A stretch of 64,000 nucleotides of DNA from Symsagittifera roscoffensis. Taxonomy: Eukaryota > Xenacoelomorpha > Acoela > Convolutidae. The stretch spans positions 54,368,233-54,432,232 of the forward strand of contig NC_087067.1 in assembly GCF_963678635.1 (NCBI RefSeq), read 5' to 3'. Every line of letters begins with the position of its first letter. Position 1 is the first letter of the stretch. Below the pieces are notes generated by a model. It did not search any database. It was given only the letters and a program-made list of their open reading frames with translations, and was not told where the DNA came from. Position numbers and translations under genes: made by a program. Shown piece by piece: positions 13,301 through 28,300 of the stretch.

Positions 13301-16300
13301 CTACATAAAAAGAATATGTAACTTAACACAACAATATGGAATTTACACCATAGAACTCAGTACAACAAGAAACTTCCATGGCAAATATGTTATCCAAACA
13401 GATGATGTCGATATAGAATTTTCAAAAGTATCCACAGAATACATTAAAAACATACAACATCAAAATTCACAGAGCAAATTGAATTTTCACTAACGATGTT
13501 TTTGCAATAATATATAATTATTTATCTATACTAGAAAAAACAGAAACCGAAAGCACATTACCGGTTCAAACATCACAAATGTAACACAAATGTAAACACA
13601 AATGTAAGAAATTAAATTGCCGCATTCTCAGCATTTTTAAACACAATCCGTGAAAATTTTTCGAATAACGAAACTTCACCAAATGTTAAACACGATTTAC
13701 AAAAAATCTTAGCATGGTTTATAATAGACTATTTTACCCACAAAATAGATTTAATTGCACAAGCAAGAAAAAATTGTAGACCTCAGAGTAAAATTGATGA
13801 CACTGTCATCGCCGAACAATCAGATTACGTTTGGGACCCTGAATGGTCTCATCCATTATTTCTGAACATTCCAATAGACATCTCAAGTCAAGCAATCAGT
13901 ACAAAAACTATTCAAAAAGATTATATAAAAGTAATCCCACTAACAATAGATGCAACACCTTTAAACTATAATTCATTTTTACCTGATAGACGACAAAATA
14001 ATAGTTTAAATTCAACTCTTGTACAACAAGAAAACTTAAAGGGAACTAGAAATCTTACACAAGATATTCAAACACCATCACATTTTATAAATGAAGAAAA
14101 AGTTGAAACAATTGTAACAACCACACAACAGAGTATTTCACCAATACATCCAAACCTTACAACGCCAAAACCAAAGATTTCAATGTTACCCCAAGTAACA
14201 TTACAATCTACAGTTAAACCCTCGGTTGCTCCAAAATATTCACATATGGATTACCAAACATTTAGACCAAAGACGAAACCAACACAAAAACAAAGAGTAT
14301 TCACCAGAAGTAATTTTGCAGAACACAATTATAACTATGTAAATAGATCGCAAACATCTAAACCTCCTTCTACAAATCAGCATAATCGTTCATTTTCACA
14401 ACGACAAAATCCCCAACAACACACATCAAATTTCGTAAATGTTAATGATAACCCACATATTCCAACAGACCCAAGTGAAAACTATCTATTTTTTCAACAG
14501 AATAAAAATAGTAAAAAACCATACCAATATAAACAAAAAACACCTTACTATACACATAATTATCATTCATCAGATGATGACGATTTTCATGACCAAAACC
14601 ATCAACAAAATTTTCAAAACCAAAGACTCCAGTCTTAACACGTAAATCAACCAGATATTTTTGAACCATATACACGAGAACAACATATGCGACAACCTAG
14701 ATCAAATTATGAATCCCAACATAATAATTTTTATTCACAAAACCCAGCAAAAACTGATTATTATCAACCAACACAAATGCAAAACGAAATACCACTACCA
14801 TATTATTTGCAACAACATGAGATAACAAAAAACCAACTGACAAATTTTTCACAAATGCCAAATGCCGCAGAATCACTACAAATGACTATGAGTCCATACC
14901 TCATGGGTGGATCATCAATAACATCAAATAAACCACTAATGGTATTCACAGGCACAGACCCTGAATATTCTGTAGAAGACTATTTAAATGCAGTCACAGC
15001 AAACTTAATTTTACATATCGGACCTGAACCAATTAATACACCACTGCATCAAAATTGGATACATAGACGCACAGCGTTAATCCAAACAACACTTGATTGC
15101 GCAGCTCAGAAATGGTTTTCAGTTTTACCAATAGATATAAAAACAAATTGGAAAAGATTTACACAAGAATTTTCAAAAATGTTTGATTCTGAAAGAAATA
15201 AACAACACCAAAAGAGTTTTATGCAATGAAATTCGCAGACTACTCAACGAAACAATTAAACAATTGGCAGTTAGAATCGAAACACTAGTTCGAAAAGCAT
15301 ATTCACTAAACACTCATGATTATAAAAACACGAAAATGACAGAAATTTTAATGATGACTCTAACACCCCAATTAAGAAAAATAGCTATAAAAAAGAGAGC
15401 ATCACATCCCTCATCGATTCGAGAACCAGATTTAGATTTCAGAGAACTAGTTGACAAATTAGAACAAGCCACATCACAATGAAACTTGAAGAAACAGAAA
15501 ATCTTAAACTACAATACCTCAATAGAATCGAAACAAATACCACACAAATAAACAACCTACACGATTCAGATGTAGACCTAACTGAAAAAATCACTGAAAT
15601 TTTGAACATATATGAGAAAAATCCCAATTTCAAAGGCTAACCATCTTTCAAGAAATGGTGTAATTATTGTCGAAGATACGGACATAGCATTGCCGAATGT
15701 AGACAAAAACAACAAGATAACCAAAATAAACCACAAAAGTACAAAGAACCAAACAAATCATTCTACCAATACATGAAAAAGGATCAAAATTTACCAAACA
15801 AAAATATAAATATTAATAACAGCTCTGGTAAACAACTCCCAAATAACTCAAATTACTCAAGAAACCAATCGCCCTATAATCTCAATTATAGAGGTAGATC
15901 ACCAGAACAACGAAATTCACGAAATTTCTCACAAAATAGATATAGTCGATCAAATAGCCAAAATAACCAGTATAGAAACAACTACTCACGATCAAATTCA
16001 AACAGAAGAGAATTTTTTGATACCAGTTCCCATTCACATTCTAGGAATAGACACTATTCAAACGATAGATCACGTAATTCATCATACAATAGAAATAGAA
16101 ACTACTCAAATAACAGAAATTGAAGTTATTCAAATAACAGAAACCAACGTTACCAAAACAATAGATCAAGAAACAACTCCTACAACAGATCTAATTATCA
16201 AGGAAACAATAACAATTATTATAATAGGTCACGAAACAACTCACAAAATAGGAATCCCAACTATAACAATCGAAGAAATTATTCTCAATCCCCTTATCGA

Positions 16301-19300
16301 AACAACAATCGTTACCCTGATTCCCAACACAAATATAGAAGTAACACACCAAAACATCAGCGACAAATTAATCAGGTACAAACAACTGAAGAAACAACTT
16401 CAGAACCCCTGGTATTGACAACACAAACTACCGAACTACAATTAAACCACATTAATTGTGAATCAACAGACAGCGAGATAGATTCAAATAACACTATCAC
16501 AGTCGAAAACGACTACGAACCCATTATATACGAACAACCCTTTAGTTCACACATTTACGAAAGTCAATCGGAACTTCTTCAAGACTACTATACTAGACCC
16601 ATAAGAAACGATGTATCAATTGAACAGAATGTAAACGAAATAAATACAGTAGTCAATAACGAAAAACAACGCTCAAGTACAAATCACATTTATCAAAATA
16701 TACAAAAAGAACAGCCAAGAGAAAAACAACAATCCCATTTCTCTTAGAAAGCCCAAAAAGTAAAGAATTTTAACCACCCGATCTTGAAATAGATTTTTTA
16801 ATTGATTCAGGAGCAGAATCAAATATTATTAACATCCCTACTTGGAATGAAATTAAATCGCTACACCCAATCCTAACACCTATAAAGACCGCCAGTAAAT
16901 TAGCAACAGCACAAGGATCAACATTAGTAAATTACGGAAGAATCCAACTTTTCCTTGTTCCCACTAAAACAATGGAACAAAATAAAACACTCAATAAACC
17001 ATTTAAACAAACATTTCACATTACAGACATAAAACACAATATCATTGGCATACCATTTATAACTAAGTATATTCCCACAATCAACATTTTGAATAGCAAA
17101 CTCCATATAAAAGATAAATACACAAGGACAAAAAACACATCCTTAACATTCTTTCAGATTAAACAAGATTAAACAAACAACCACCACTTTTCTCCAAGTT
17201 TTATCCTATTTACAATCAGGAACGAAAATACCTGAAACCACTATCAGGAAATCTATATAACTTTTCAATCAAACAAGTCCACCAGTACGATAAAGACCAA
17301 AACAAACAACATCTCTTTATGTCAGACCTTGAATTTAAACTCATCCATAAATTTTTTCGAATCACAATTTCATACATAAAATATATGAAACATTCAAACT
17401 CAGATATTATTTCATTACACGTCTATAACAATTCACCATACCAGATAACACTACCCTTAGGACTCTTAGGATACTGCGAAACAAATGCTACAAATTCACC
17501 CACAAATGAAGTAGCATATCGAGTCAATAATATACTACAATTACTAGACATATGTCAATCCACAATTCTTGATGAAGAAGTATCAATAAACAACATAATA
17601 AGCAACGAAAAAAGACACACTGACAACTTCACAAAAACACCATATTTTAAACCAACGTTTAAAATATCACATTATACGGAAGAACAACAAAAGTTTCTAA
17701 CAATGTTTAATTTTCAACATTCTCAAATAACACAAAAAGAATTCGATAAATTAGCCGAACTATTATTAAAATTTCCAACAAACAGTTTATGCAACATCAA
17801 AATTCGATGTTGAAAAAATTAGTTCACCACTACATTTACCTTTAAAAGCTGACGCAGTTTTCAAAAAACAACGAGCAAGTAAAGTACCGATACATTTACA
17901 AGATAAAGTAAACAGACTACTTGACATTTTAGAACAATATGAAATTATATCACCAGTAAACAAAGAGGAACAACACCTTTATCAACCCAGTTATCATCTT
18001 CGCTAATTGACGAAACTAAATGTAATTGACCCATTGAACCTATTCAAGTAATTCTAACAAAAATAAATGGTAAATACTTCACAGCCGCAGATATGAATAG
18101 TGCATACAATCAAATGCTACTAGATGAACAGTCACGACGATTAACACAATTTGTTATTGGAAATCAACAATACGAAATTAATAGATTATTCTATGGTATT
18201 TCCATAGGACCAGCAGCTTTTTCAGCTTTTATGAGTAAAATTTTTGGACCACTTATACTCAGGAAACATGCAATAACATACTTAGATGATGTTTTCATGC
18301 AGTCACAAACGAAAGACGAAATGTTTATAATTTTAGAACAATATCATCAAATACTCAAAAACAAAAACATGAAAGCAGCCCCAGACAAATCACATTTTTT
18401 TTTCTAACACGCGTAAAATTTCTTGGCCACATTATCGAAAAATACACTATAACTCCATTGAAATCACGAATACACGCGATTTAGAAACTTCAACCACCCA
18501 CAAATAAAAAGAAAATCCAAGAATTCCTTGGAATGTTAAAGTTCTTAAGTAAATATGTATAAAAAATGCAATTATACTTAAGACCTTTCTATAACATCCT
18601 TAGACAGCAAAATAACTTCGAATGGACCACCGAACATCAAACAAGATTCGAAATAAAAAAATTGTTAACAGAACAAATATCAAATACAATCCCTGATCCA
18701 AATCAACCATTTTATGCAATGTGCGATGCTTCAAACTTTGGCATCGTCGCAGCATTACTACAATCACACAAACAAAATGAATCTTATATCAGTAAATTCT
18801 CGCTTATTTACACAAGCTGAACTACGACTCTCTACTCTCATGAGAGAATGCACAGCTATAATATACACACTTACCGAATATGAATCTCTAATACTTGGAT
18901 CTAAACATCCAACAGTCCTATTTACAGATCATAAACCTATAATATTTCTTTTTACACAGAAATCAAACCCAAACCATAGAGTTTATAGATTTCAATTAAT
19001 TTAAATGAAATTCCCAAACTTACATATAGTTTGGACAGCAGGAAAAAATCTTGCACTACCAGATACATTAAGTAGAAACACACCACTTGAACTACTTACA
19101 CGAAAAACTACAGTTGAAATAACACAAAATATTAAATTCTATCTTGCAAAAAAAGAAACATCACCCAGATTGGAATGCAAATATGCACTAAAAACTGATA
19201 TAGATCAGTCACAAATAAATAATTTACAACATTTCCCACTCTATTTAGATTGTCAAAATAACCACTATGAAGAAGATCTATTAGGAACATCCACATTCAA

Positions 19301-22300
19301 ACCAATTCCCTATTCACATTGGATAGAAAATAATACTTAACAAAAACAATCAAACAACAACCACACAAAAAAGACACCTTTCCATTGATAGAAAAAGAAA
19401 GTTTAACTGGTAAAATAAATTTATCAGGACTACCAATAAATAATTCAAAATACACGATAAATCAGGTTTTTGATCTTCATGACCCAATCGACACAATTCC
19501 TTTATCAAAAATAGAAGTTGAAAATATTTTTCTACCACCAACAGAAAAAATTACACTACAGTTATTACAGAAATATCAAAATTTTGATCCCGTAATTCGC
19601 CAACTCAAATCATGGCACAAGTATACAACAAAACCAACAAAAGCTGATATAACAATATTAGGAAATAAAACACTCCTCCGATACTTTAGAAAAACAATAA
19701 TACAACTATCAATGAAATCACAGACCTTTTAGAATATCAAACTCCCGATTTTAAAGTACCCTGTCTCCCCCTCAGCATGATGCTGATAGCATTTGACATA
19801 TCCCATACACAACATACAGAAGGACACTCAGGATCAGAAAAGACATATTCAAATTTTACACAAAATTTTTACTTCCCAAATGCACCAATTTGGATTAAAG
19901 TATTATGCAACGATTGAAAAATATGTCAATTAAATAAACCTTATCCAAATCAAAACAGATAGCAACAAAACAAGATTTCAAAGGACAAAGTCTATATTTC
20001 AATCATAGAATTTCATTCGACACAAAAGGACCAATTTCACCATCCTCCGAAGGAAATTCTTATATTATGGTAATTGTTGATGCAATTACACACTACGTAG
20101 CACTCAACCCAGTACCACATTGTAATGCTTACTACGCATACACAACACTTTACGAACATTGGATAGCTAAATTCGGACTACCAGAAATACTAGTCACAGA
20201 TAACGGCACAGAATTCATTAACAACGAAATCATCACATTATGCCACCTATATAATATCAAACATAAACCACGTACATCTCATGCACCTTGGACAAATGGA
20301 TTAGTCGAAGGTATGAACCGTTCACCACAAGAATACCTCAGATGCATCATTAATGGAAATGATACACGATATACTCAATGGTCAACAGATGTAAAATTAA
20401 TCCCATTATCCTATAATTCACAAATTACAACAACCTTAGAAAGGTCACCATACGAAATGGTTTTTAATCAAAGCCACGAAAACCAATCATGTTTACAGCA
20501 AACGCTCATAAAAATGCACAAGGTTATTGTCAACCCAACAAGGATTCACTTTGTTATAACCTACCGTTACACACACATGATGAAGACCACTTTCATCATC
20601 CACAAATTTTGAAATTAGCTTCCGGTACAAATACCGAATGGATTTTAAAAAGAGATAAAAAACACAATGAAATCTACCAAAAAGTAACAAAAAAAATGTT
20701 ACAAAGGCAAAATATAAATAACCAAATTAATTCACGCTTCATGCCAGCCACAGACTTAAAAATTGGAACATTTGTTTTAATACCTAATTTTACTACACAA
20801 AAAGGAATATCCAAAAAATTACAACCACTTCGAAAAGGACCATACCAACTAATTGATAAACCTACTGAAGTAACATACAAACTTACTGACTCCAGCAAGA
20901 AAGAAGTCATACAACATCGTAATAACCTTTTACCTTATTATCCCAAGGAATACGCTCTTCGCGAATTAACTCAATTATGTTCTTTCACAGGTTTACACAT
21001 AGTTCAAAATAACTCAAAAATAGAACAAAATCAACATGTTAATACTACCAAAATTACAAAAAACAATTCAACAACAGAATATAGACCCTCAAAGATCAAA
21101 CACACCAGAACCAAAAATACCTCAAAAAGAAAGGAAAAATAGAAAATTAACAAAAAAAATTTTTACCACAGAACCAAAAACAAAAATCCGAACATAGAGA
21201 ATCATCACGTCTTAGAAGTCAACCACGGAAAAACTATAAAACATTCATCCCACACTCTAAAATATTGAAGAAAGTTGAATTTCAGAAACAACCTTGATTT
21301 AAGATTAAGGTAAACATTCTTTTAAATCACTTTACACCTTCACAATTCTGTAAAAACATGCTAAAATATTATCGATTAATTCTAGTTCAAATTCAACCAA
21401 TAGAAACCGTTCAAATTGTCACCTTGCTCTCGCTAACACAAACTTATTTAGCCGATAGAAATTAATCTCCAGGCATATCTATAACTCTAACTTTCCAACC
21501 TCCAGGTCAAAAATAAGCAACTCGCTAAAACTTGACAACTAAAATAAAAACACTACTTCAATATTATAACCCTCCCCTATCAGATTATACAAAAATCAAC
21601 AATATTTTCCCAATTCAGACCTCAAAAGTCCCCCAACCAAAAATGGCAAATTAGCCTAAAGTAAAAAAAAGACCCATGATCATTTGGCCTAAAGTACAAA
21701 TATTTCAAAGATACCTCCATTTACCAGCCCCCACCAACCACATCCCAAGAAAGCCCAATATCACCTACAACTACAAACAATCCTCAAACATCAACACGCA
21801 TTTATTTTCAAGACAATCCATACACCTTTGAAGAACGACACGCACGCTTATCAGAACCACTAGAACCAGTTCATCGACAAGCATCTTTAAGTGAACCAAC
21901 ATATAACTTATACCCCACCTTGCAACAAGACCTCAATCGAGTTAGACATATTAGCCAAAATCAAAATACACCTGAGATACAGACAAATTATACATCCGCG
22001 AAGAAATAGAAATTTTCAAACCCCCAGAGTTCATTTTAATATACCTCAATCACCAACACCAACTACCTCAGAAGTTTCAAAAAGCACACTACCAGAAACT
22101 CCCATACTTCTTTCACAACATAGCATCTCAAATATACCCTCTGACTACCTAGGTTCAACCCCCACATCACAACAAATCCGAGAAAACCCTTTTAATCCCC
22201 CAGACGCCCAAGAAAGACCACCATATTGGACAACACACTCATATACACAAGGTGAACCGAACATAGTAAATGAACCAATAGATATTTTTTCTGATACGAC

Positions 22301-25300
22301 ACTATCATCATTACCAGAAACAATCTCACTTCCGTCAACGCCATCAATAAGTCAAGTCTCACCAACACTTTTCCCTTAAAGTTTTCCAAACAACCTCGAC
22401 GCTAGATACCGAGAACAATCATCGTCAAATATCCCTTTACGATTAGATTGGAATACTTTCGTAGCACCTCCCCCACTATTTGGACAACATCAAGAAAGTA
22501 ACCGACTCCATAGTTGGGAGTTTAATAGACTACAATATAGACAAGATATTCACGAAGATATCCGAGAACATAACATTCAAATACTTCAACAAAACAGTCT
22601 CCAATTAAAGTTTGAAATCACAGTCAAACTTAAAAATAATGTTCAACACCCTTTTTCTCTAAGTCCACCAAACATAACAGCTCAATCACTACCTACTCCA
22701 TTTATAACAACTTAAGTAATATATAAATACGATAGAAACACTAAAAACACAATTGGATATATCACATTTTATAACCCATACTCCGGATTATCACACATGT
22801 ATATTTTAAAGATATTTACATTTCAACACATTCTTTTTCTAATTTTTTCCGAACAGCATACAAATCCATCCCCTCGTACAGGACCTCAGGAGTTATTAGC
22901 AACATTTATTATTTATGATTGTGAAGAAACACTATGATTATGAAGAAAACGAACAAAAAACACTACACAAATACGCTATAAACCAAGTAACACAATGCGA
23001 ATCAGAACCACAAGCTATAGAAAGCACAAATGCAATAGCAACACTATACTCAAAAGCCCGTTCAACAACATTAACAGGATACAAGTTTACAGCAACATTT
23101 TCCGAAAAGAAAGTACATTGCTCGCAAGTCTCAAACGGAAATAAAAACCGACAAGACCACGAATCTTTCTATCAGAGTAATATAGAAAGATTACTACATC
23201 TTAACCCTCAAGATTGTAAGAATGAACTTAGACAATTAAACTTAACACAAAACGATGGAATGAATAGAAAACTTGTAAAGTTTCAAGTTTTCCCAGACTC
23301 AGCACATCAAGCAGAACTTGAAAACACCAAGGTCACATTAGACTAGACAGAAATTTCCCCTTTCATGGAACACACGGAAGACTGACATATGATCTTCATG
23401 ATAAACACTGGATACCACACAGAGGTATCAATGATCCCTCAAATTGCAAAGCAGATACAAAAAATAAAGGATATCAAGAAATAATGTTTTTTGATTGGAA
23501 AATACAACTTTAAAAAGTACAACTAACACGAGATTTAAAAGACGACACAATTCTTTACCAAAGCATTAGACTTCCTTGCAAAAATGATCAAGGATATTCG
23601 ATCCTACAACACGCACACAAGCAACCATAGTATGGTTTCCTGAAGAAACCTGCACAGTTTTCCAAGTTGCAAAAATACACGCTAGAATGATTAAACTTCA
23701 CCAAAAGTATTTTATTGAATCAATCCCATTCGAAAAAGTAAACCCAATTGAAAGACTAAGTACTAACTTTAGAAACATCCATAATATAGAAAATAAATTG
23801 ACACGTTTTCAAATATTTCACGAAACAGAATTTGCATGTAAATACAAGAACCCACTCTACAAAACACAATACTCCGAAATACTTGTTGAACACGACGAAG
23901 GTTTCGACATGACCACCGAAAAAATAAAATTTGACCGCTATGCAACACGTCACCTAATAAACGAAGATACATCATACATCCCAGTGAACCTCCGCAAAAA
24001 CGCAGGAAATCCTGGTGGAAGACAAGAACCATACGACAGTGAAAGCACACGTTTACAAGAACTATCATTAATGAACAATACCTATTTTGGCGCAATTAAT
24101 TATGACATTCACTTAGATATGAAATTAGACTACACAATTAGAAGAATTTTCCAAGAAATGTCACTTTCTGAATTAGAAACACTCCATCAACTATGCGAAT
24201 TAGAAAGAACACAAATTCTAGTCACTCGCATTAGCAGTACTCAAAATACCATACGCAGGATATTTGTTATCCGGAAATAGATCAAGTTTCCTTGACTATG
24301 ATGGAAACATTTTATAGTTTTATACTTGCACCAAAAAAGTATCACCACTATATGTTTTCGAGGACAAACGTTGTTACAAAAGAATCCCCATGTTCTACAA
24401 AAACAAAGTACATTTTGTTGATACACTTTCAAGACGAACATATTTTTGGGATACCGCAGTCCCATGTGGATCAGAAAACAGCCACAACGTCGTAAAATTA
24501 AACCCTGACGAAGATAAATACTATCTACTTACACCATACCCTACACTCAAGCAGCCACTAAAAAAGTTTTCACCAGAAAGCATTCGAGCTATTGCTCGCA
24601 ACCCAAATATCGATTTACAATCAATCGGTATATACTCTAAATCCGATTACATCACATTAGAACACAACAGTTTCGAGAACTACTAACACAAATGGACACT
24701 ATACAACGACAATCAATAGACCAAAATTTACGAAAACTTGCAGAAACAGCAGGATTTTCAGATATTTACGCACAAGATTACAGCGGATATTTTAAAGACA
24801 TCAAAGATTACACATATTTAAACGGTGAAAAATACCGACCACAAGATATATCACCAATCAATATCTTTAGTTTTGTAAATTTGAAAAACGAAGTTTTAGC
24901 CTTTCTAGGATGGCCAAATTACATCCTAGAAAGATTGACTATCTTATACGCAATGTTTAATTTTATTGGATTTCTTTTCTCATTACTAAAAGGAATCTAT
25001 AACACATGCGCAATACATACACAAGTAAACAGACAAGCCAGCGTAGCACGCATATTTGCATGATTTTTTGGAATATTTTCATCATCAATAAATAAAATCC
25101 TCCTAGATGCACAAATTAAAGAATACAATACAAAACTATCAACAAATCCCAACAGATACGATGACTCAAATAATAATACAAACGCATTACCTACGGCACC
25201 CCATTTGCCAAATAATCATCCATTATCTTTAGTCTCACGAAATTTTCGAAACTTAGCAATCACAAACCCCCTAAACTTAAGACGCAGCCACACACAAAGC

Positions 25301-28300
25301 CCCATCCAACACATAGTGACACAACAACCTTCAATTGACAATACATACGAACAAATCATTGAACAGCCCCATACCACCCTTTTCAGTTTCAAAATAATCA
25401 TTTTTTCAGCCCACGATGAGCAGACAAGTTGGATCACTCCACCGATCAAACTCCCACCCTGCCAACCTCCAGAATCCACTCCCTATTATCCCACTTTTTG
25501 CTTTTCCACCACCTGATTCACCACAAGCTAACACATCATCCGGCATGAATTCTGACATAGAAATCACAATTTATACAACGATTTCACAATTCAATGATTC
25601 TGATATTGAAACCCCCGACGAATTCGCCGATTCAGAACCATCCCCTTCTACACATACCCCGATCAGCTCAACAAGCTTTTCAAAACCCCCTTTCCAACCT
25701 ATACAATCCCATAGCCAACATACACCTCCCTACACTCCTTCTCAAGTAACCCCAACATACTCCCCATTCAATAATGAACGCTCCACCAACAACTCCCCTG
25801 ATAATATCCAACTTTCCGAAGAACTAGATAATTTCATAACACTCCAACAACAATTGCTATCTCCCCACACCCTCACTATTCACCAATTATCATCAACAAT
25901 AACATCATCAAATCCACCAACACCCACACCAATTTCAGATTATACTCCATCATTAGCTCATTCATCCACTTCCACAGAATCATCCAACAGTACTAACCGT
26001 GCTTATAGAACTTTTAAACGTAAATTCCCCAATCACCCATTCCCACCCAAACCCGGAACCGCCCGAGAATATATCAATCTTCCAGACCACACCAATACTA
26101 CGAATTTTCTTCAAATAACCCTACCTTTATTTCCCCAAAATACACTACATCAATCTGACTCTAACCCTGAACCACGTCATTTTGTAGATGAAAATGTATT
26201 ATTACCCTCACTTCATTGGACAGCTTATTATAATTTCACTAATCCCCTTACGCTACCACTCTATAACACCACTATCGATATTGAAAGGAATAAAGACGAG
26301 TTATTCAGATTAACCACAGCACTCACTCCACGACAATTTACATACGTAGGATATAAAAAATTACTAAAAACATTCACTGCACCCCGCGCTAACGAGTATT
26401 CAATTGAATATTACGATCATAACATCATCAGATCTAATCAAGACCAATTTCTTGACGACGATAAATTTGCAAATCCACAAATCACAGAAAAGTTTTTTTT
26501 ATTAAATCATCATACATATTCACACTTAACATACTAGATAAAAAGCATGATCACATTATTTCAGAAGCACTATCGGACATCCAAGCATATGAATCATTTC
26601 ACGAAAAATTTCAAAAATTTTCACTAACCTTTCACTTCCTGACACCAAAAGAGCGCGATTTGCTCTGCTCACACGACATCATGTTGAGAACTAAGCAAAC
26701 ACATACTTTTACTTACTATCGCTTTATCCAAAATCATTTTCATTTACACACACCATCACGCCAACCCCACCACAGATTTCAGTTCATTAATTCCAAATAC
26801 AGCTCACCATTTTTTCTAAACTTCACGTATTGCATTAAAAATACTAACTTTCAAGGCATCCTCCGAAATTATGATCCCATCACTCAAATGTATATTTTTT
26901 GTCCCCTCACGAAGACCTTCAATGACGTAGAATCCCGACCTCTGATCATTCCGCATGAATACATTCAACCCATAGAAGTACCCATTTTAGAATTCATTCA
27001 TAATACTAAATATAATAATAAAATTTATAATCTAATCCAGAACACACACCTCATGAATTTGCAGTAGGCACCGAAAACCATCAAAGCACTGCAATTGCTT
27101 TGGCCACTGTTACAAACTAAAAACATAATACGCATACTAGCAAAACTACTAACTACCTCAGACGCTATTCACGATATTTTCCCACACGGCTTTTTCCCAG
27201 ATGACTAAAGGTATTTATGAATTTAATAATTTTCACACTAACTAAATCAAAATCGAACTAACCATTTTATTCAGTAATTCGTATTCTCTTTAGCCTTCTT
27301 ATCACGATCACCTTCAAAACAAGAAAAGACAAATAAAAATATAAACTCTGTCCATTTTAAACTCTATTAAACCAACAGCACTAAATGATGCAGTAAAAGT
27401 TAATTCAAAGCAGTAAATTCATTTCTAAATTATTCCCCAAATGTAGTAAATTTAAAATACGATGCAAACCTTTTAACCCCAAAAGCAGTAAAATTTCACC
27501 TTAAAAGCAGTAAACTCATACGATTGAAATGCAGTACTAACCTTTTCTATAACTTCTGTTTAAATGCACAGAAATTCTATCCACAATCGCACAGCTCGCC
27601 CACGAAGAATTGTTTTAAATAATGAATTCAAGTTTTAAGTTTGCACTAACAACAACTTAAACAAGCAATAACAAGTTTCCACTTTTCCTTTAACCCGGTT
27701 GGAATGGAATTATAAAATAACCAAACTAACCAACGTAGCTTACTAAACACCATAAACCATAATCTAACAGCATGACTAAGAAAAGAAAACCCACGGTACC
27801 CAAACCGGATTAAATCAGCTCAAAACTGGATAAATTATTCTTTTGAAGACTATTACCAAGTCTAAAAAAGAAACAATAAAACACCAAAAAGTCGCAAAAC
27901 AAACCCATACCAAAAACAATTTGATTTTTGAGAAAAGGACACAACCAACGAAACAAAAAATAAAAGAACACAAAAGTAAACACAAAACAGGACCCCTTTA
28001 AAAACCAGCACGAAATCATACTCCCCTTCCTGGCCTAACCCACCAGAGAGGACGTCCTGAGCATGCTCTATAGCCGGCCTAACCCACCGTGCTACATCCA
28101 CGCTTTGTGACAACATCACTATTTTTGACAAGAGGTACTCAAGTGTGAGTAACTCTTAAAAATAACTGAACTAAAACTAAAACACTTTTGCGAAAACAAT
28201 TAACCAAAATCATAACTAAAAAATAAGAACTACCAAAATTTTGTAAAAAATAAAAATTATAATATGCAGTACATAGATCACGAACAACCACAAGAACGAG

